Source of the DNA: Phycisphaerales bacterium
Lineage (GTDB): Bacteria > Planctomycetota > Phycisphaerae > Phycisphaerales > UBA1924
Length of the DNA: 32,952 bases
Reading direction: 5' to 3'
NCBI GenBank assembly: GCA_016741915.1
Contig: JACVCS010000043.1
Coordinates: 1-32,952 of the forward strand
Shown piece by piece: positions 1-8,265 of this stretch. How positions within the stretch are numbered: the first letter of the stretch is position 1; every line of letters starts with the position of its first letter. Both the position numbers and the translations under genes were made by a program. Below the pieces are notes generated by a model. That model was not told the DNA's origin. It searched no databases and worked only from the letters and a program-made list of their open reading frames with translations.

Positions 1-154
1 GAGATGTGTAAAAGAGACCGCCCCTCGAAACCCCCCGCCTCCCCAGTTGGATCCCCCCCGCCCTCCCCGAGCACCAGCCCGAAGCCCTTCCCCTCTGGAC
101 CCCCCAAGCCATCACCCGCGTCCCAACCCCCGACCCCCCTTCTCCCATCCCGCA

Positions 155-1696
155 ATGCCCCCCCCCACCCCCCCCCCCACCCCCCCCCCCGTCCAGCGCT
201 GCATCAACCCCGCCTGCAACGCCAGCTTCTCCATCGCCGACGTCCGCACCGGCTGCCCACACTGCAGCGCTCTGCTCGATGTCGACTACGGCTGGCTCAC
301 GGGGCCCGTCACCCATCCTTCACTCCGCTCGTGGTCCTTCGTCGAGCAGCGCGCAAACCCAGGCCGCGGCGCCGCGGTTGATCGCACCAGCGCCCTGAAC
401 GCCTCGGGCGTCTGGCGCTTCCGCGACCTCATGCCCTTCTTCAGCTCCGAAGCCGACATCTGCACCATCGGCGAGGGCAAAACCCTCCTCCAGCGCGCCG
501 ACCTGCTCTGCAAGCACCTGGGCTTCTGCCCCGGCTCTTGCCCCGCCTGCCCATCCGGCAATGCCTGCTCCGGGACCCACTCCGGCGGCGGCGGGCTCTA
601 CCTCCAGTACGAAGGCATGAACCCCTCAGGCTCCTTCAAAGACAACGGCATGACCGCCGCCTTCACCCACGCCCGAATGGTCAACGCCAAGGTCGTCGCC
701 TGCGCCTCCACAGGAAACACCTCCGCCAGCATGGCCATCTACGCCATCCAGGCCGGCATGAAAGCCGTCATCTTCATCGGCGACGGCAAGATCGCCTTCG
801 GCAAACTCTCCCAGGCCCTCGACTACGGCGCTCTGACCCTCCAAGTCGCCGGCGACTTCGACGCCTGCCTCGCCCGCGTCAAGCACATCGCCGAGAATGT
901 CCCCGCCGCGGGCGTCTACCTCATGAACTCCGTCAACCCCTTCCGCCTCGAAGGCCAGAAGGCCGTCATGTTCCGCGTCCTCGAAGGCCTCAACTTCCAA
1001 GTCCCCGACTGGATCGTCGTCCCGGGCGGAAACCTCGGCAACTGCTCCGCCTTCGGCAAGGCCTTCCTCGAACTGAAAAACCTCGGGCTCATCGACCGCC
1101 TCCCACGCCTCGCCGTCATCAACGCCCACGGCGCCAGCACCCTCGACCGCATCTACAACCACCTGAACGTCCGCTGGAACCAAGGCGCCTACTTCACCGA
1201 CGGCGGGCTGAACAAAACCAACGCCGAGTACGTCCGCATGGACGCCGCCAACGAGCGCGCCCACACCGTCGCCACCGCCATCGAGATCAACCGCCCGGTC
1301 AACCTCGCCAAAGCCCTCCGCGCACTGGAAGTCATGAACGGCTCCACCCGCACCGCCAACTGGTCAGACGCACAGCCCGGCGTCGTCCGCTCCGTCGACG
1401 ACGAAACCATCAAGGAATACAAAGCCCTCATCGGCAAGTTCGGCTACGGCTGCGAACCCGCCTCCGCCGCCAGCCTCGCCGGCGCCCACGCCCTGCTCAA
1501 AGAAGGCATCATCAAAAAAGGCCAGCGCGTCGTCTGCATCCTCACAGGCCACCAACTCAAAGACCCCGACGTCACCGTCGGCTATCACACGGGCAAAGGC
1601 GAAAAAGCCACCCTCAACGCCAAGTACGCCAACGCCCCGATCAAAGTCCCCGACGACCTGGACGCCATCCTCAAGGCGATGGGCTCGACCGAATGA
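155..1696 (+). CDS. thrC: Threonine synthase (PLP-dependent), with zinc-ribbon N-terminus
   Basis: Converts O-phosphohomoserine to threonine, the last step of threonine synthesis, in the cytosol. The PLP-binding lysine lies in the family motif [10 protein letters not shown] (K162). It is followed by [11 protein letters not shown], which matches the phosphate-binding and substrate loop of fold-type II PLP enzymes, and by the glycine-rich VVPGGNLGN. The N-terminus has a zinc-ribbon-like set C16-x4-C21 and C34-x2-C37, as in long threonine synthases. A second cysteine cluster (C125, C129, C132, C138) sits just before the PLP motif and is unusual. I chose the ATG at 155. The frame is open to position 47, but that extension is only Pro/Arg/Ser-rich translation of C-rich DNA. 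Right after the start, three C-runs encode [11 protein letters not shown]. Length is 513 residues. No clear ribosome-binding site is visible. Confidence 0.93.
   Translation: MPPPTPPPTPPPVQRCINPACNASFSIADVRTGCPHCSALLDVDYGWLTGPVTHPSLRSWSFVEQRANPGRGAAVDRTSALNASGVWRFRDLMPFFSSEADICTIGEGKTLLQRADLLCKHLGFCPGSCPACPSGNACSGTHSGGGGLYLQYEGMNPSGSFKDNGMTAAFTHARMVNAKVVACASTGNTSASMAIYAIQAGMKAVIFIGDGKIAFGKLSQALDYGALTLQVAGDFDACLARVKHIAENVPAAGVYLMNSVNPFRLEGQKAVMFRVLEGLNFQVPDWIVVPGGNLGNCSAFGKAFLELKNLGLIDRLPRLAVINAHGASTLDRIYNHLNVRWNQGAYFTDGGLNKTNAEYVRMDAANERAHTVATAIEINRPVNLAKALRALEVMNGSTRTANWSDAQPGVVRSVDDETIKEYKALIGKFGYGCEPASAASLAGAHALLKEGIIKKGQRVVCILTGHQLKDPDVTVGYHTGKGEKATLNAKYANAPIKVPDDLDAILKAMGSTE
158..190 (+). 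repeat. Three poly-C tracts in the 5' end of thrC
   Basis: Directly after the start codon come runs of 9, 11 and 11 C (158-166, 168-178, 180-190), separated by single A bases. They form three 12-base proline/threonine units. Tracts of this length are prone to slippage and to sequencing error. A one-base change would shift the thrC frame. The DNA before it (about 20-154) is also strongly C-rich. Confidence 0.9.
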
Positions 1697-1708
1697 TCGT
1701 CCCGGGTA

Positions 1709-1759
1709 CCGCCACGCTCCGCGTGGCGGATCACCAAACCAAGCCACGCTCCGCGTGGC
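1709..1759. repeat. Two GC-rich hairpin repeats downstream of thrC
   Basis: Two near-identical palindromes, GCCACGC-TCC-GCGTGGC. The first forms a 9-bp perfect stem (1709-1717 with 1721-1729), the second a 7-bp stem (1743-1749 with 1753-1759). Both have the loop TCC. They lie between the converging ends of thrC and the minus-strand gene at 1844. No T-run follows, so they resemble REP-type elements more than intrinsic terminators. A looser relative (GCCACG...CGTGGC) is at 2535-2563. Confidence 0.8.
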
Positions 1760-1794
1760 GCGAAGCACACATCGAGCAACACACCGTTCACAGG

Positions 1795-1833
1795 CTGCCT
1801 TCCTTCGCGCTATCGCGTCTTCGTGCCAACGAC
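1795..1833. repeat. Pyrimidine-rich interspersed repeat, copy A
   Basis: A CTTCCTTCGCG...TCGCGTCTTCGTGCC sequence about 15 bp beyond the stop of the minus-strand gene at 1844. Closely related copies lie at 2596-2635 and 3326-3360, each the same short distance past a minus-strand stop codon. A longer version is at 8639-8716. Confidence 0.75.
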
Positions 1834-1843
1834 CCGGACACGA

Positions 1844-2515
1844 TCACACCACCGCCGTATCGCACCCGCACTCCGTGCACTTCAGCCCCTTCCGTCGCTC
1901 TTGACCGTGCCCGCAGTGCCGACACCCAGACCCCTTCTCCAGTCTGCCCGATCTCCAGCCGATCACGATGATGCACACCCACATGCCGTAGTACACAACT
2001 TTCGTTGGCCACTTGGCAAAGACCAACGCGTCGTAGATCCACGGCATCCGCTCGATCGTGATCGTCTGACCAATCGCCATCGACTCCGGCGGCACAACGA
2101 CGGGCGTCGACACCTTCATTTGCCGCGTGATATCGCGCCCGACACCCTCCGCCGCCGCCGCCAACGCCGCTCCGTGCTCGTCCGTCGGGAACGGCCACTG
2201 AAACATGAACTTATCCCCAACCGTTCGCGGAGTCACTTCGACGGTCCAGAACTCCAGCGGGCCGATCGAGCCCATCTTCACCGAGTACACCACCGCAACC
2301 ATCGTCACGGCATCATCCTGCTGATCCCACGTGATCGACCGCAACGTCCCCTCGGGTGTGCGCTCAAGAAGCACCAACGTCATCAGAGTGAAAGGCCAAC
2401 GTATCGCCGACGTCGAGACAATGTTCCCGATAAACGGGATCACCCACACCGCGACGCACACCCAGATCATCCGCCGATACTTCTGCCTCGGCGTCCACTG
2501 TCCCCGTTCACGCAT
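1844..2515 (-). CDS. Two-TM membrane protein with C-terminal zinc ribbon (paralog 1)
   Basis: Not a family I can name. The 223-residue product starts with a basic, Trp-containing segment (WTPRQKY), then a membrane helix at about 17-40. A soluble domain of roughly 120 residues follows, then a second membrane helix at about 175-193. The C-terminus has two cysteine pairs, CRHC and CTEC, followed by GCDTAVV, which fits a small zinc ribbon. The layout suggests a loop outside the membrane and a cytosolic ribbon. The next gene upstream (2646-3317) is a tandem paralog of identical length with an almost identical last 25 residues, so the pair arose by duplication. Start at the ATG ending at 2515; no strong ribosome-binding site seen. 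Function unknown. Confidence 0.7.
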   Translation of the reverse strand: MRERGQWTPRQKYRRMIWVCVAVWVIPFIGNIVSTSAIRWPFTLMTLVLLERTPEGTLRSITWDQQDDAVTMVAVVYSVKMGSIGPLEFWTVEVTPRTVGDKFMFQWPFPTDEHGAALAAAAEGVGRDITRQMKVSTPVVVPPESMAIGQTITIERMPWIYDALVFAKWPTKVVYYGMWVCIIVIGWRSGRLEKGSGCRHCGHGQERRKGLKCTECGCDTAVV

Positions 2516-2595
2516 GCGTCAATCCCCGGTTGCCGCCACGCTGAGTTCCGCTCCGCTCGTGGCAAGTCTACACCGAGTGACCGAGTTCCCGCCGC

Positions 2596-2635
2596 CCTGC
2601 CTTCCTTCGCGCCTTCGCGTCTTCGTGCAAATGAC
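2596..2635. repeat. Pyrimidine-rich interspersed repeat, copy B
   Basis: CTTCCTTCGCGCCTTCGCGT followed by CTTCGTGC, about 10 bp beyond the stop of the gene at 2646. It continues into CGATCACACCACCGCCGTAT, which matches the end of paralog 1 at 1841, so the duplicated unit includes 3' flanking DNA. Confidence 0.75.
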
Positions 2636-2645
2636 ATAGACGCGA

Positions 2646-3317
2646 TCACACCACCGCCGTATCACACCCGCACTCCGTGCACATAAGCCCCTTCCACCGG
2701 TATTCACCGTGCCCGCAGTGCCGACAGCCGTGCCCATGGTCGAGCTTTTTGATCCGCCGCGACATCAGGATCGACGTGATCAAACCAGCGCCCACCATGA
2801 GCATCAGCGTCGGGCCCAGCGTCGGGCCCGCGTTGACCAGCCACGCCCCGTTGCCGAAGGTGTTGCCGATCGGGTTGAGCAGCGCCTCCGCCGGCACTTT
2901 CGCATCACTCGGCAGATCCAGACGTGCCTGCAACTTGCGAGAGAGTCCTTCCGCCGCCGCCGTGAGGATCGCCGGGTGATCCTCGCTCCTCGGCTCGGGG
3001 CCGATCAAACCCATGTTTCCCACTTTGGCGTACTCAACCCGCGCCGACCACAGCGTGAAGAACGGCCACAACCGCGTCTGCGCCGAATATCCAACCGACA
3101 CGCTCGCAAGAGCCTCTCGCGTCCGTCCTTCATCCAGTGCGATGAAAGATCCATCGGGCTTCGTGCCCACAAAGACCAAATCACCCTGCGTGGTGATTCT
3201 TGAACCCCCGGCCATCAACAACCCCATCGGCACCGCGCACGCCAGCGTGAAGACAACCGCCAGCCGCCGAACCAGCACATACATCCGCCTCGGCGTCCAC
3301 ACCTTCACATCACCCAC
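2646..3317 (-). CDS. Two-TM membrane protein with C-terminal zinc ribbon (paralog 2)
   Basis: Tandem paralog of the gene at 1844-2515, also 223 residues. It has the same order: WTPR motif near the N-terminus, membrane helix at about 15-37, soluble region, second membrane helix at about 165-185, and the terminal ribbon CRHCGHG...CTECGCDTAVV. The middle domains have diverged strongly while the ribbon is nearly unchanged, so the ribbon is probably the constrained or recently homogenised part. The soluble regions share an EHG/EDH...A(A)LAAAAEG-like stretch. Start at the ATG ending at 3317. It may be co-transcribed with paralog 1 (130-bp gap, which holds repeat copy B). Function unknown. Confidence 0.7.
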   Translation of the reverse strand: MGDVKVWTPRRMYVLVRRLAVVFTLACAVPMGLLMAGGSRITTQGDLVFVGTKPDGSFIALDEGRTREALASVSVGYSAQTRLWPFFTLWSARVEYAKVGNMGLIGPEPRSEDHPAILTAAAEGLSRKLQARLDLPSDAKVPAEALLNPIGNTFGNGAWLVNAGPTLGPTLMLMVGAGLITSILMSRRIKKLDHGHGCRHCGHGEYRWKGLMCTECGCDTAVV

Positions 3318-3325
3318 GCACCAAA

Positions 3326-3360
3326 CCCTGCCTTCCTTTGAGTCTTCGCGTCTTCGTGCC
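3326..3360. repeat. Pyrimidine-rich interspersed repeat, copy C
   Basis: CTTCCTTTGAGTCTTCGCGT followed by CTTCGTGCC, 20 bp beyond the stop of the HEAT lipoprotein at 3381. It shares the TCTTCGCGTCTTCGTGC core with copies A, B and D. Confidence 0.7.
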
Positions 3361-3380
3361 GACCTTCTTCGCCAACGAAC

Positions 3381-4544
3381 TCACCGCCGATTCTCACCCG
3401 CCGCGTCGGTGATCTTCAGGATCCCCGCCGCCGCGCTGATCTTCACCAGCGTTGACGGGTCGTCGAGCATCCCCACCAGCGGCGGCAGGTTCTGCATCAG
3501 CCGCGTCTCGCCGAAGACCGCCGCCGCCTGTGCGCGCTGCGGCACGACGGGCGACTTGGCGTACTCCGCCGCGATGAACCCGCCGCGCGGGTTGCCGAGC
3601 TGCGCCAGCGACGCCGCCGCCGCCAGTCGCGCCTCGGGCGGATACCGCCCTTCGCCCTTGGCGTTCATCGCCGTCAGCACGATCAGCTCGCCTGTGGCGC
3701 TGCGATCCTTCAGTTGCCCGATGATCTGCGCCGCGAGCGCCGCCGCCTCAAGGTCCTGCTCCGTCCCGGCGTACAGCGCCGCGCGGATCTCCGACATCGC
3801 CGACTCCTGCCCCAGCTTCACCAGCGCCTCGGCGATCTGCAGGTGCATCAGCCGGATCGAGATCGCATCCGCCCGCGCCACGCTCATCCGCGATGCCGAC
3901 ATCAGCGGTCCCACGGCCGAGGGATTCCCGAGCTCCCCGAGAATGAACGCCGCGTGCGCACGCTGCCGCGTCTCCGGCGCAGTCAAGAGCACGTTCGCCA
4001 GCGGGGTCTGATCCACGCTCTCCCCGCACCGCGCAAGCGCATAGATCGCCGCGCACCGCACGAACGGCGACGGATCGTTCAGCAAAGGCCGCACGTGCAC
4101 GGCCGCCTCCTTAATCTGCCCCTTGCCGGTCAGCATCGCCGCCACCGTCCGCACGCCGGCGCTCTCGTGCGTCAACGCCGGCGCCAACATGGGTTTCAAC
4201 CGTGACGGCACAACCGAAAGGCCCTCCAGCGCGTTGGCCCGTTGCTCAGGACTCCCCGACGCCGCCGCGGTGGTCAAGAGCGTCAGCGCCCGCTCGCGGA
4301 GCGTCGAGACCGCCACCGGATCGTCGATGGAGAACGCAGCCGCGGCCGCACCGTTCGTGCCGGGCTGTGAGGCGTTCGAACCCGACGAGTTGATCGAAGA
4401 CCCGCCGGCAGAGCTCGATCCGCCGCGACCGCCGCTCGAGGCGCACCCGCTGAGCGACAACCCGGCGCCGAGGATGATCGTGAGCACCGAAGCGGTGCAG
4501 ATCGATCGGTGCGGGTGGCTCGTGCGCTTCGTGTTGGTCTTCAT
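3381..4544 (-). CDS. HEAT-repeat lipoprotein
   Basis: A 387-residue exported lipoprotein. The N-terminus MKTNTKRTSH is basic, a hydrophobic stretch follows (about 15-31), and the lipobox LSGC places the lipidated cysteine at C34, followed by Ala-Ser-Ser. A Ser/Gly-rich linker runs to about residue 70. The rest is alpha-helical repeats of HEAT type, for example DPSPFVRCAAIYALARCG and HESAGVRTVAAMLTG. HEAT scaffolds usually bind other proteins; no catalytic motif is visible. I chose the ATG ending at 4544 because it gives a proper lipoprotein signal; the longer open frame (to 4706) overlaps lnt. It lies 65 bp downstream of lnt on the same strand, which fits an operon pairing a lipoprotein with its acylating enzyme. 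Confidence 0.82.
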   Translation of the reverse strand: MKTNTKRTSHPHRSICTASVLTIILGAGLSLSGCASSGGRGGSSSAGGSSINSSGSNASQPGTNGAAAAAFSIDDPVAVSTLRERALTLLTTAAASGSPEQRANALEGLSVVPSRLKPMLAPALTHESAGVRTVAAMLTGKGQIKEAAVHVRPLLNDPSPFVRCAAIYALARCGESVDQTPLANVLLTAPETRQRAHAAFILGELGNPSAVGPLMSASRMSVARADAISIRLMHLQIAEALVKLGQESAMSEIRAALYAGTEQDLEAAALAAQIIGQLKDRSATGELIVLTAMNAKGEGRYPPEARLAAAASLAQLGNPRGGFIAAEYAKSPVVPQRAQAAAVFGETRLMQNLPPLVGMLDDPSTLVKISAAAGILKITDAAGENRR

Positions 4545-4609
4545 GGTTGATTGATCCGAGATGCGGGATGGTTGGTTCACGTGCTGAAGGTCAGCGGCCA
4601 TCGATCGTT

Positions 4610-6460
4610 TCACGCCGCCGCCGACGTGTTTGTCGTCGGTGCCGCTTTCCGCCGAAGAGGCCAAAGGCTCAGACCCGCCCCGGCGAAAAGGCAGATCCAC
4701 CCCCATACGTCGCCCACCTTCGCGTAGATCGTTGATCGGCCCGTTTCCCCTGAAATCGTGAGCACCCCCGTCAGCACCCCTTCGACCCGTTCGCTCTCAG
4801 CCGCCGACGAGCCGGGCTGGGGATCCACGCCCATCTTGACAACCGCCCCGCGGTGATCGATCAGGGCGCTGATGCCCGTGTTCACCGAGCGGGCGATGGG
4901 GATGCCCAGCTCCGCCGCCCTCCACCGACAGACCGTCAGGTGCGCCCGCCGCCCGACGGGCTTGTCACCGAACCACCCGTCGTTGGAAAGGTTCACGATC
5001 AACTGCCCCTGCGTCTGGTTCGCCAGCCATCGGCACGTATCGGGGAAGGTCATCTCAAAGCAGATCGGCGTGATGACGTTGATGCTCTGCGAGCCGCCGG
5101 TGACGGGAATGGCAAACTTCGTCGCCCGCGCGCCGGACGTGAGGTCAAAGGCCAGCCCCTGAGCGCCGAGGTTCACCAGCCACTGCTGCACGGCCGGGAA
5201 CCGCCACGCCACCGGAATCATCTCCCCAAAGCTCGTCAAACGGACCTTGTCGTAGCGATCGCTGGAAACCTCGCCGCGTTGAATGAGGAACGCGGAGTTG
5301 TACTTCGCGTCGAAAGCGGGCAGAACGCCGACGACCTGCCCCTGCGCGTTGGTGCGGGGTGAGTATCGAAGATTCTCGACGCCGATGCCGCCGACGATCA
5401 TGGGGATGTTCAGCGAGCGCTGCAGATCGAGCAAGCGCTGCGCGAAGTACGTCGCCGGCACGCGCGACGGCGGCGGCTCGGCGCTGTTCAGAAGCCCCTC
5501 GGGCACGCGGACGCTGTACGCGATCCCCTCGCGCTCCTGCACGCGCCGGGCCGACGCGTCGAGATACTCACCGGGGAACATCGTCTCGGGCCAGGCGATG
5601 AGATCGGGCTTGAATGACGACGCCTCGCCGCTGAGCGCCAGCCAGCGCGTCAGGTCGCGAAGCCGCTCGAACGTCGCCCAGCCGATCTTGTTGTCCTGCG
5701 GCAGGTTTGTCTGCACCATCGCAAGCCGAACCGGAATGTCGTACGTCTTCGGCGCGTTGAGCATGCCGATGAGCGAACCGAGCGCGGTGAGGGCGAGAGC
5801 GGCGAGCGCGGCGCGGGGGTTTCGCGCACGCCACGAGGCGACGATCCCCATCGCGGGAAGAACCGTGAGGAACGAGATGAAGAAGAGCCCCAGCGTGCTG
5901 GCGGGGTTGGCCATCGGCAGCATGGTCCAGAAGTCGATGGTGGGATGACCCGCGAGGAAGAAGCCGTAGCCGCCCAGAAAGACCTCGGCCCGCAGATACT
6001 CAACGCCCGTCCACAGCACCGCCAAAGCGATCCCCAGCGCCCACGCGGGGATCGACCGGCGGCGGAAGACCCGCGCCGCGAGGAACGTGTAGAGCACCAC
6101 CCAGAAGGCCATGTAGAGCTGGTGCAGCGGATAGCCCACGCTGGTGACGTTCGCCATGAAGGCGTGCAGATAGAGCCATGACGGCAGCGTGCCCATACCC
6201 AGGGCCAGCAGGGCGGCGGCGTGCGCGCGTTTCCCGCCCATCGCCCGCTCGCTGAGCCACCAGGCCAGCACGGTCGGGGGCACGCCGATTGCCCACGAAG
6301 CCCAGAAGAAACCCACCGGCGGGAAGGCCAGGACGACAAAGAGACCGGAAAAAACGCCGGCGATCAGGCCGACGGTCGCCGCTGCGCGCGCAGAGGTGGA
6401 CTTTGGTTTGGGGGTGGGAGGTGCGGAAGCCGGGGTATCGGTGCTGGTGCTCTGCGTCAT
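4610..6460 (-). CDS. lnt: Apolipoprotein N-acyltransferase
   Basis: Inner-membrane enzyme that adds the third acyl chain to the N-terminal cysteine of lipoproteins. The first 240 residues hold several membrane helices (for example 28-46, 50-69, 83-104, 113-130, 137-152, 186-206). They are followed by a nitrilase-type domain and a last membrane helix at about 586-602. The catalytic triad is recognisable: E292 in IAWPETMFPGE, K405 in DRYDKVRLTSFGE and C467 in TPICFEMTFPD. LIVNLSNDGWFGD and ARSVNTGISALIDHRG are also family signatures. Length 616 is somewhat above the roughly 510-540 usual for proteobacterial enzymes. I chose the ATG ending at 6460; the open frame upstream overlaps the divergent gene. 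Upstream partner of the HEAT lipoprotein. Confidence 0.93.
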   Translation of the reverse strand: MTQSTSTDTPASAPPTPKPKSTSARAAATVGLIAGVFSGLFVVLAFPPVGFFWASWAIGVPPTVLAWWLSERAMGGKRAHAAALLALGMGTLPSWLYLHAFMANVTSVGYPLHQLYMAFWVVLYTFLAARVFRRRSIPAWALGIALAVLWTGVEYLRAEVFLGGYGFFLAGHPTIDFWTMLPMANPASTLGLFFISFLTVLPAMGIVASWRARNPRAALAALALTALGSLIGMLNAPKTYDIPVRLAMVQTNLPQDNKIGWATFERLRDLTRWLALSGEASSFKPDLIAWPETMFPGEYLDASARRVQEREGIAYSVRVPEGLLNSAEPPPSRVPATYFAQRLLDLQRSLNIPMIVGGIGVENLRYSPRTNAQGQVVGVLPAFDAKYNSAFLIQRGEVSSDRYDKVRLTSFGEMIPVAWRFPAVQQWLVNLGAQGLAFDLTSGARATKFAIPVTGGSQSINVITPICFEMTFPDTCRWLANQTQGQLIVNLSNDGWFGDKPVGRRAHLTVCRWRAAELGIPIARSVNTGISALIDHRGAVVKMGVDPQPGSSAAESERVEGVLTGVLTISGETGRSTIYAKVGDVWGWICLFAGAGLSLWPLRRKAAPTTNTSAAA

Positions 6461-6581
6461 GGATGGCGTTGAAAGAGGAACTTCGTCGGAAAGAGTCGCA
6501 GGATCATTCACCGCCCGATCGCCTTCGGCGGTACGATGGGCGTTTCGTTGGCTTGTGATTTTGTCAGCAAAGGGGCCGCCC

Positions 6582-8087
6582 ATGAGTACGACCACCACCT
6601 CTGCTTCCTCCGCCGCCGTTGTGAAGATCCTGGATCTCGAGGCCGCACGGGCGGTGCTGGCGAAGGTGAACCAAGAGCACCTGCTGAAGTACGCAAGCGA
6701 GCTGACGCCTACGCAGCGGGCGGAGCTGCTTTCGCAGATCGCCTCGATCGACTGGGCGACGATCCCCGCGCTGGTGCAGCAGTACGTCTTGAGCAAAGAA
6801 GCCGGTGCGGCCGGCGGCAGCATCGAGCCCGTGAAGCACTACCCCGCCGACGCGACGAGCAGCGCGGGGCGCGGGCCTTGGGACCGTACGTTCTACAAGC
6901 AGAAGGGGATCGAGCTCATCCGCGCGGGCAAAGTGGCGGCCTTCACCGTCGCGGGCGGGCAGGGCTCGCGCCTGGGCTTCGAAGGGCCCAAGGGCTGCTA
7001 CCCCGCGGGGAGCGTCACACGCAAGCCGCTGTTCGCGTGTTTGGCGGAGTGGATCATCGCCGCGCAGCGAGCGTGGTGTGCGCCTGGTAAGACGATTCCC
7101 TGGTACATCATGACCAGCCCGCTGAACCACGAGGCGACGGTGAGCTTTTTCAAGAAGCACGGGTACTTCGGGCTCAATGAGCGCGACGTGATGTTCTTCC
7201 GCCAGGGGGTGATGCCGAGCTTTGATATGGCCACGGGGAAGGTGCTGCTCAATCAAAAGCACGAGATCGCGGTGAACCCGGACGGGCACGGCGGGTCGAT
7301 CAAGGCCCTGGCCGTCAGCGGGGCGCTGGCGGACATGAAGCGGCGCGGGATCGAGCAGCTCAGTTACACGCAGATCGACAACCCGCTGGTGAAGGTGATC
7401 GACCCGGTCTTCGTGGGTCTGCACGCCTTCGCGCCGGATTCGTCGGGGCAGATGTCCAGCAAGATGGTCGCGAAGGCCAGCGCGGGCGAGAAGGTCGGCG
7501 TGCTGTGCGTGGTCAACGGCAAGACCGGCGTGGTGGAGTACAGCGACATGCCCAAGGCCCTCACCGAGGCGACCAATGCCGACGGCTCGCTGAAGTTCAA
7601 CGCGGGCTCGATCGCGGTGCACGTGATCTCGGTGAAGTTCCTGGAGCAGCTCACGGGGGGAGGGGGTTTCTCGATGCCGTTCCATCGTGCCGAGAAGAAG
7701 GTGGCGTATGTGGACGAGAGCACGGGCCAGCGGGTAGAGCCGGTGAAGAACAACGCCGTGAAGCTGGAGGCGTTTGTCTTTGATGCGCTGGCGATGTGCG
7801 AGAAGTCGATCGTGCTAGAGACGATTCGTCGCGACGAGTTCGCGCCGATCAAGAACGCGAGCGCGCCAGGTGCGAGCGATACGCCCGAGACGTGCAGCCA
7901 GATCCAGACGGAGCGTGCGCTGGCGTGGCTGGCGCAGGCGTGGGGGGTGGGGGGTTCTGGTGGGTACGCGGGCGCGGGGCAGGACTGCGTGCTGGAGCTG
8001 CCGCCGACCTCGGCGATGGAGCCGGAGGATCTGAGGATCAAGAACATCAGGCCGGTGATCGCGCGGGGTGCGAAGCTGGTTCTGTGA
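6582..8087 (+). CDS. UDPGP-type UDP-sugar pyrophosphorylase (UDP-GlcNAc/UDP-glucose)
   Basis: Nucleotidyltransferase joining UTP and a sugar 1-phosphate to give a UDP-sugar for envelope polymers. The nucleotide-binding signature VAGGQGSRLGFEGPKG lies at 123-138 (GGQGSRLG at 125-132, lysine K137). Further family blocks are MTSPLNHEAT, FFRQGVMPSF, NPDGHGGSIKAL, QIDNPLVKV and KLEAFVFDAL, then EFAPIKNA. This pattern resembles eukaryote-like UDP-N-acetylglucosamine pyrophosphorylases of the UDPGP family more than bacterial GalU or GlmU; the exact sugar cannot be read from sequence. 501 residues. The ATG at 6582 is preceded by AAAGGGGCCGCCC, a plausible ribosome-binding site. Divergent from lnt with a 121-bp shared upstream region. 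Confidence 0.87.
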   Translation: MSTTTTSASSAAVVKILDLEAARAVLAKVNQEHLLKYASELTPTQRAELLSQIASIDWATIPALVQQYVLSKEAGAAGGSIEPVKHYPADATSSAGRGPWDRTFYKQKGIELIRAGKVAAFTVAGGQGSRLGFEGPKGCYPAGSVTRKPLFACLAEWIIAAQRAWCAPGKTIPWYIMTSPLNHEATVSFFKKHGYFGLNERDVMFFRQGVMPSFDMATGKVLLNQKHEIAVNPDGHGGSIKALAVSGALADMKRRGIEQLSYTQIDNPLVKVIDPVFVGLHAFAPDSSGQMSSKMVAKASAGEKVGVLCVVNGKTGVVEYSDMPKALTEATNADGSLKFNAGSIAVHVISVKFLEQLTGGGGFSMPFHRAEKKVAYVDESTGQRVEPVKNNAVKLEAFVFDALAMCEKSIVLETIRRDEFAPIKNASAPGASDTPETCSQIQTERALAWLAQAWGVGGSGGYAGAGQDCVLELPPTSAMEPEDLRIKNIRPVIARGAKLVL

Positions 8088-8129
8088 TCGTTCGAGGGGC
8101 GGAAGAAAGGCGTACGCCGAGGAAGACGG

Positions 8130-8200
8130 AGCGGGGAGAGATTCACAAAAGCGGGGAGAGATTCACAAAGAGGTCGCAGAGGACGCAGAGAAGAAGAAGT
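8130..8200. repeat. Purine-rich repeat, inverted relative of the 8639-8716 element
   Basis: Contains CAAAGAGGTCGCAGAGGACG continuing CAGAGAAGAAG. The reverse complement of 8639-8716 contains AAAGAGGCAACGCGGAGGAC continuing GCGGAGAAGAC, so about 30 bp align. Two copies of GCGGGGAGAGATTCACAAA precede it. Confidence 0.7.
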
Positions 8201-8265
8201 GCTGAGGGATGAGGGACGAGTGCTGAGTGCTGATGGCCCTTTGGCGGACGGTCCGGGAACCTGAC

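Noticed and set aside
538..1971. Long plus-strand open frame of Arg/Pro-rich sequence over thrC
   Set aside because: Shadow frame of thrC; composition is typical of the wrong frame in GC-rich DNA.
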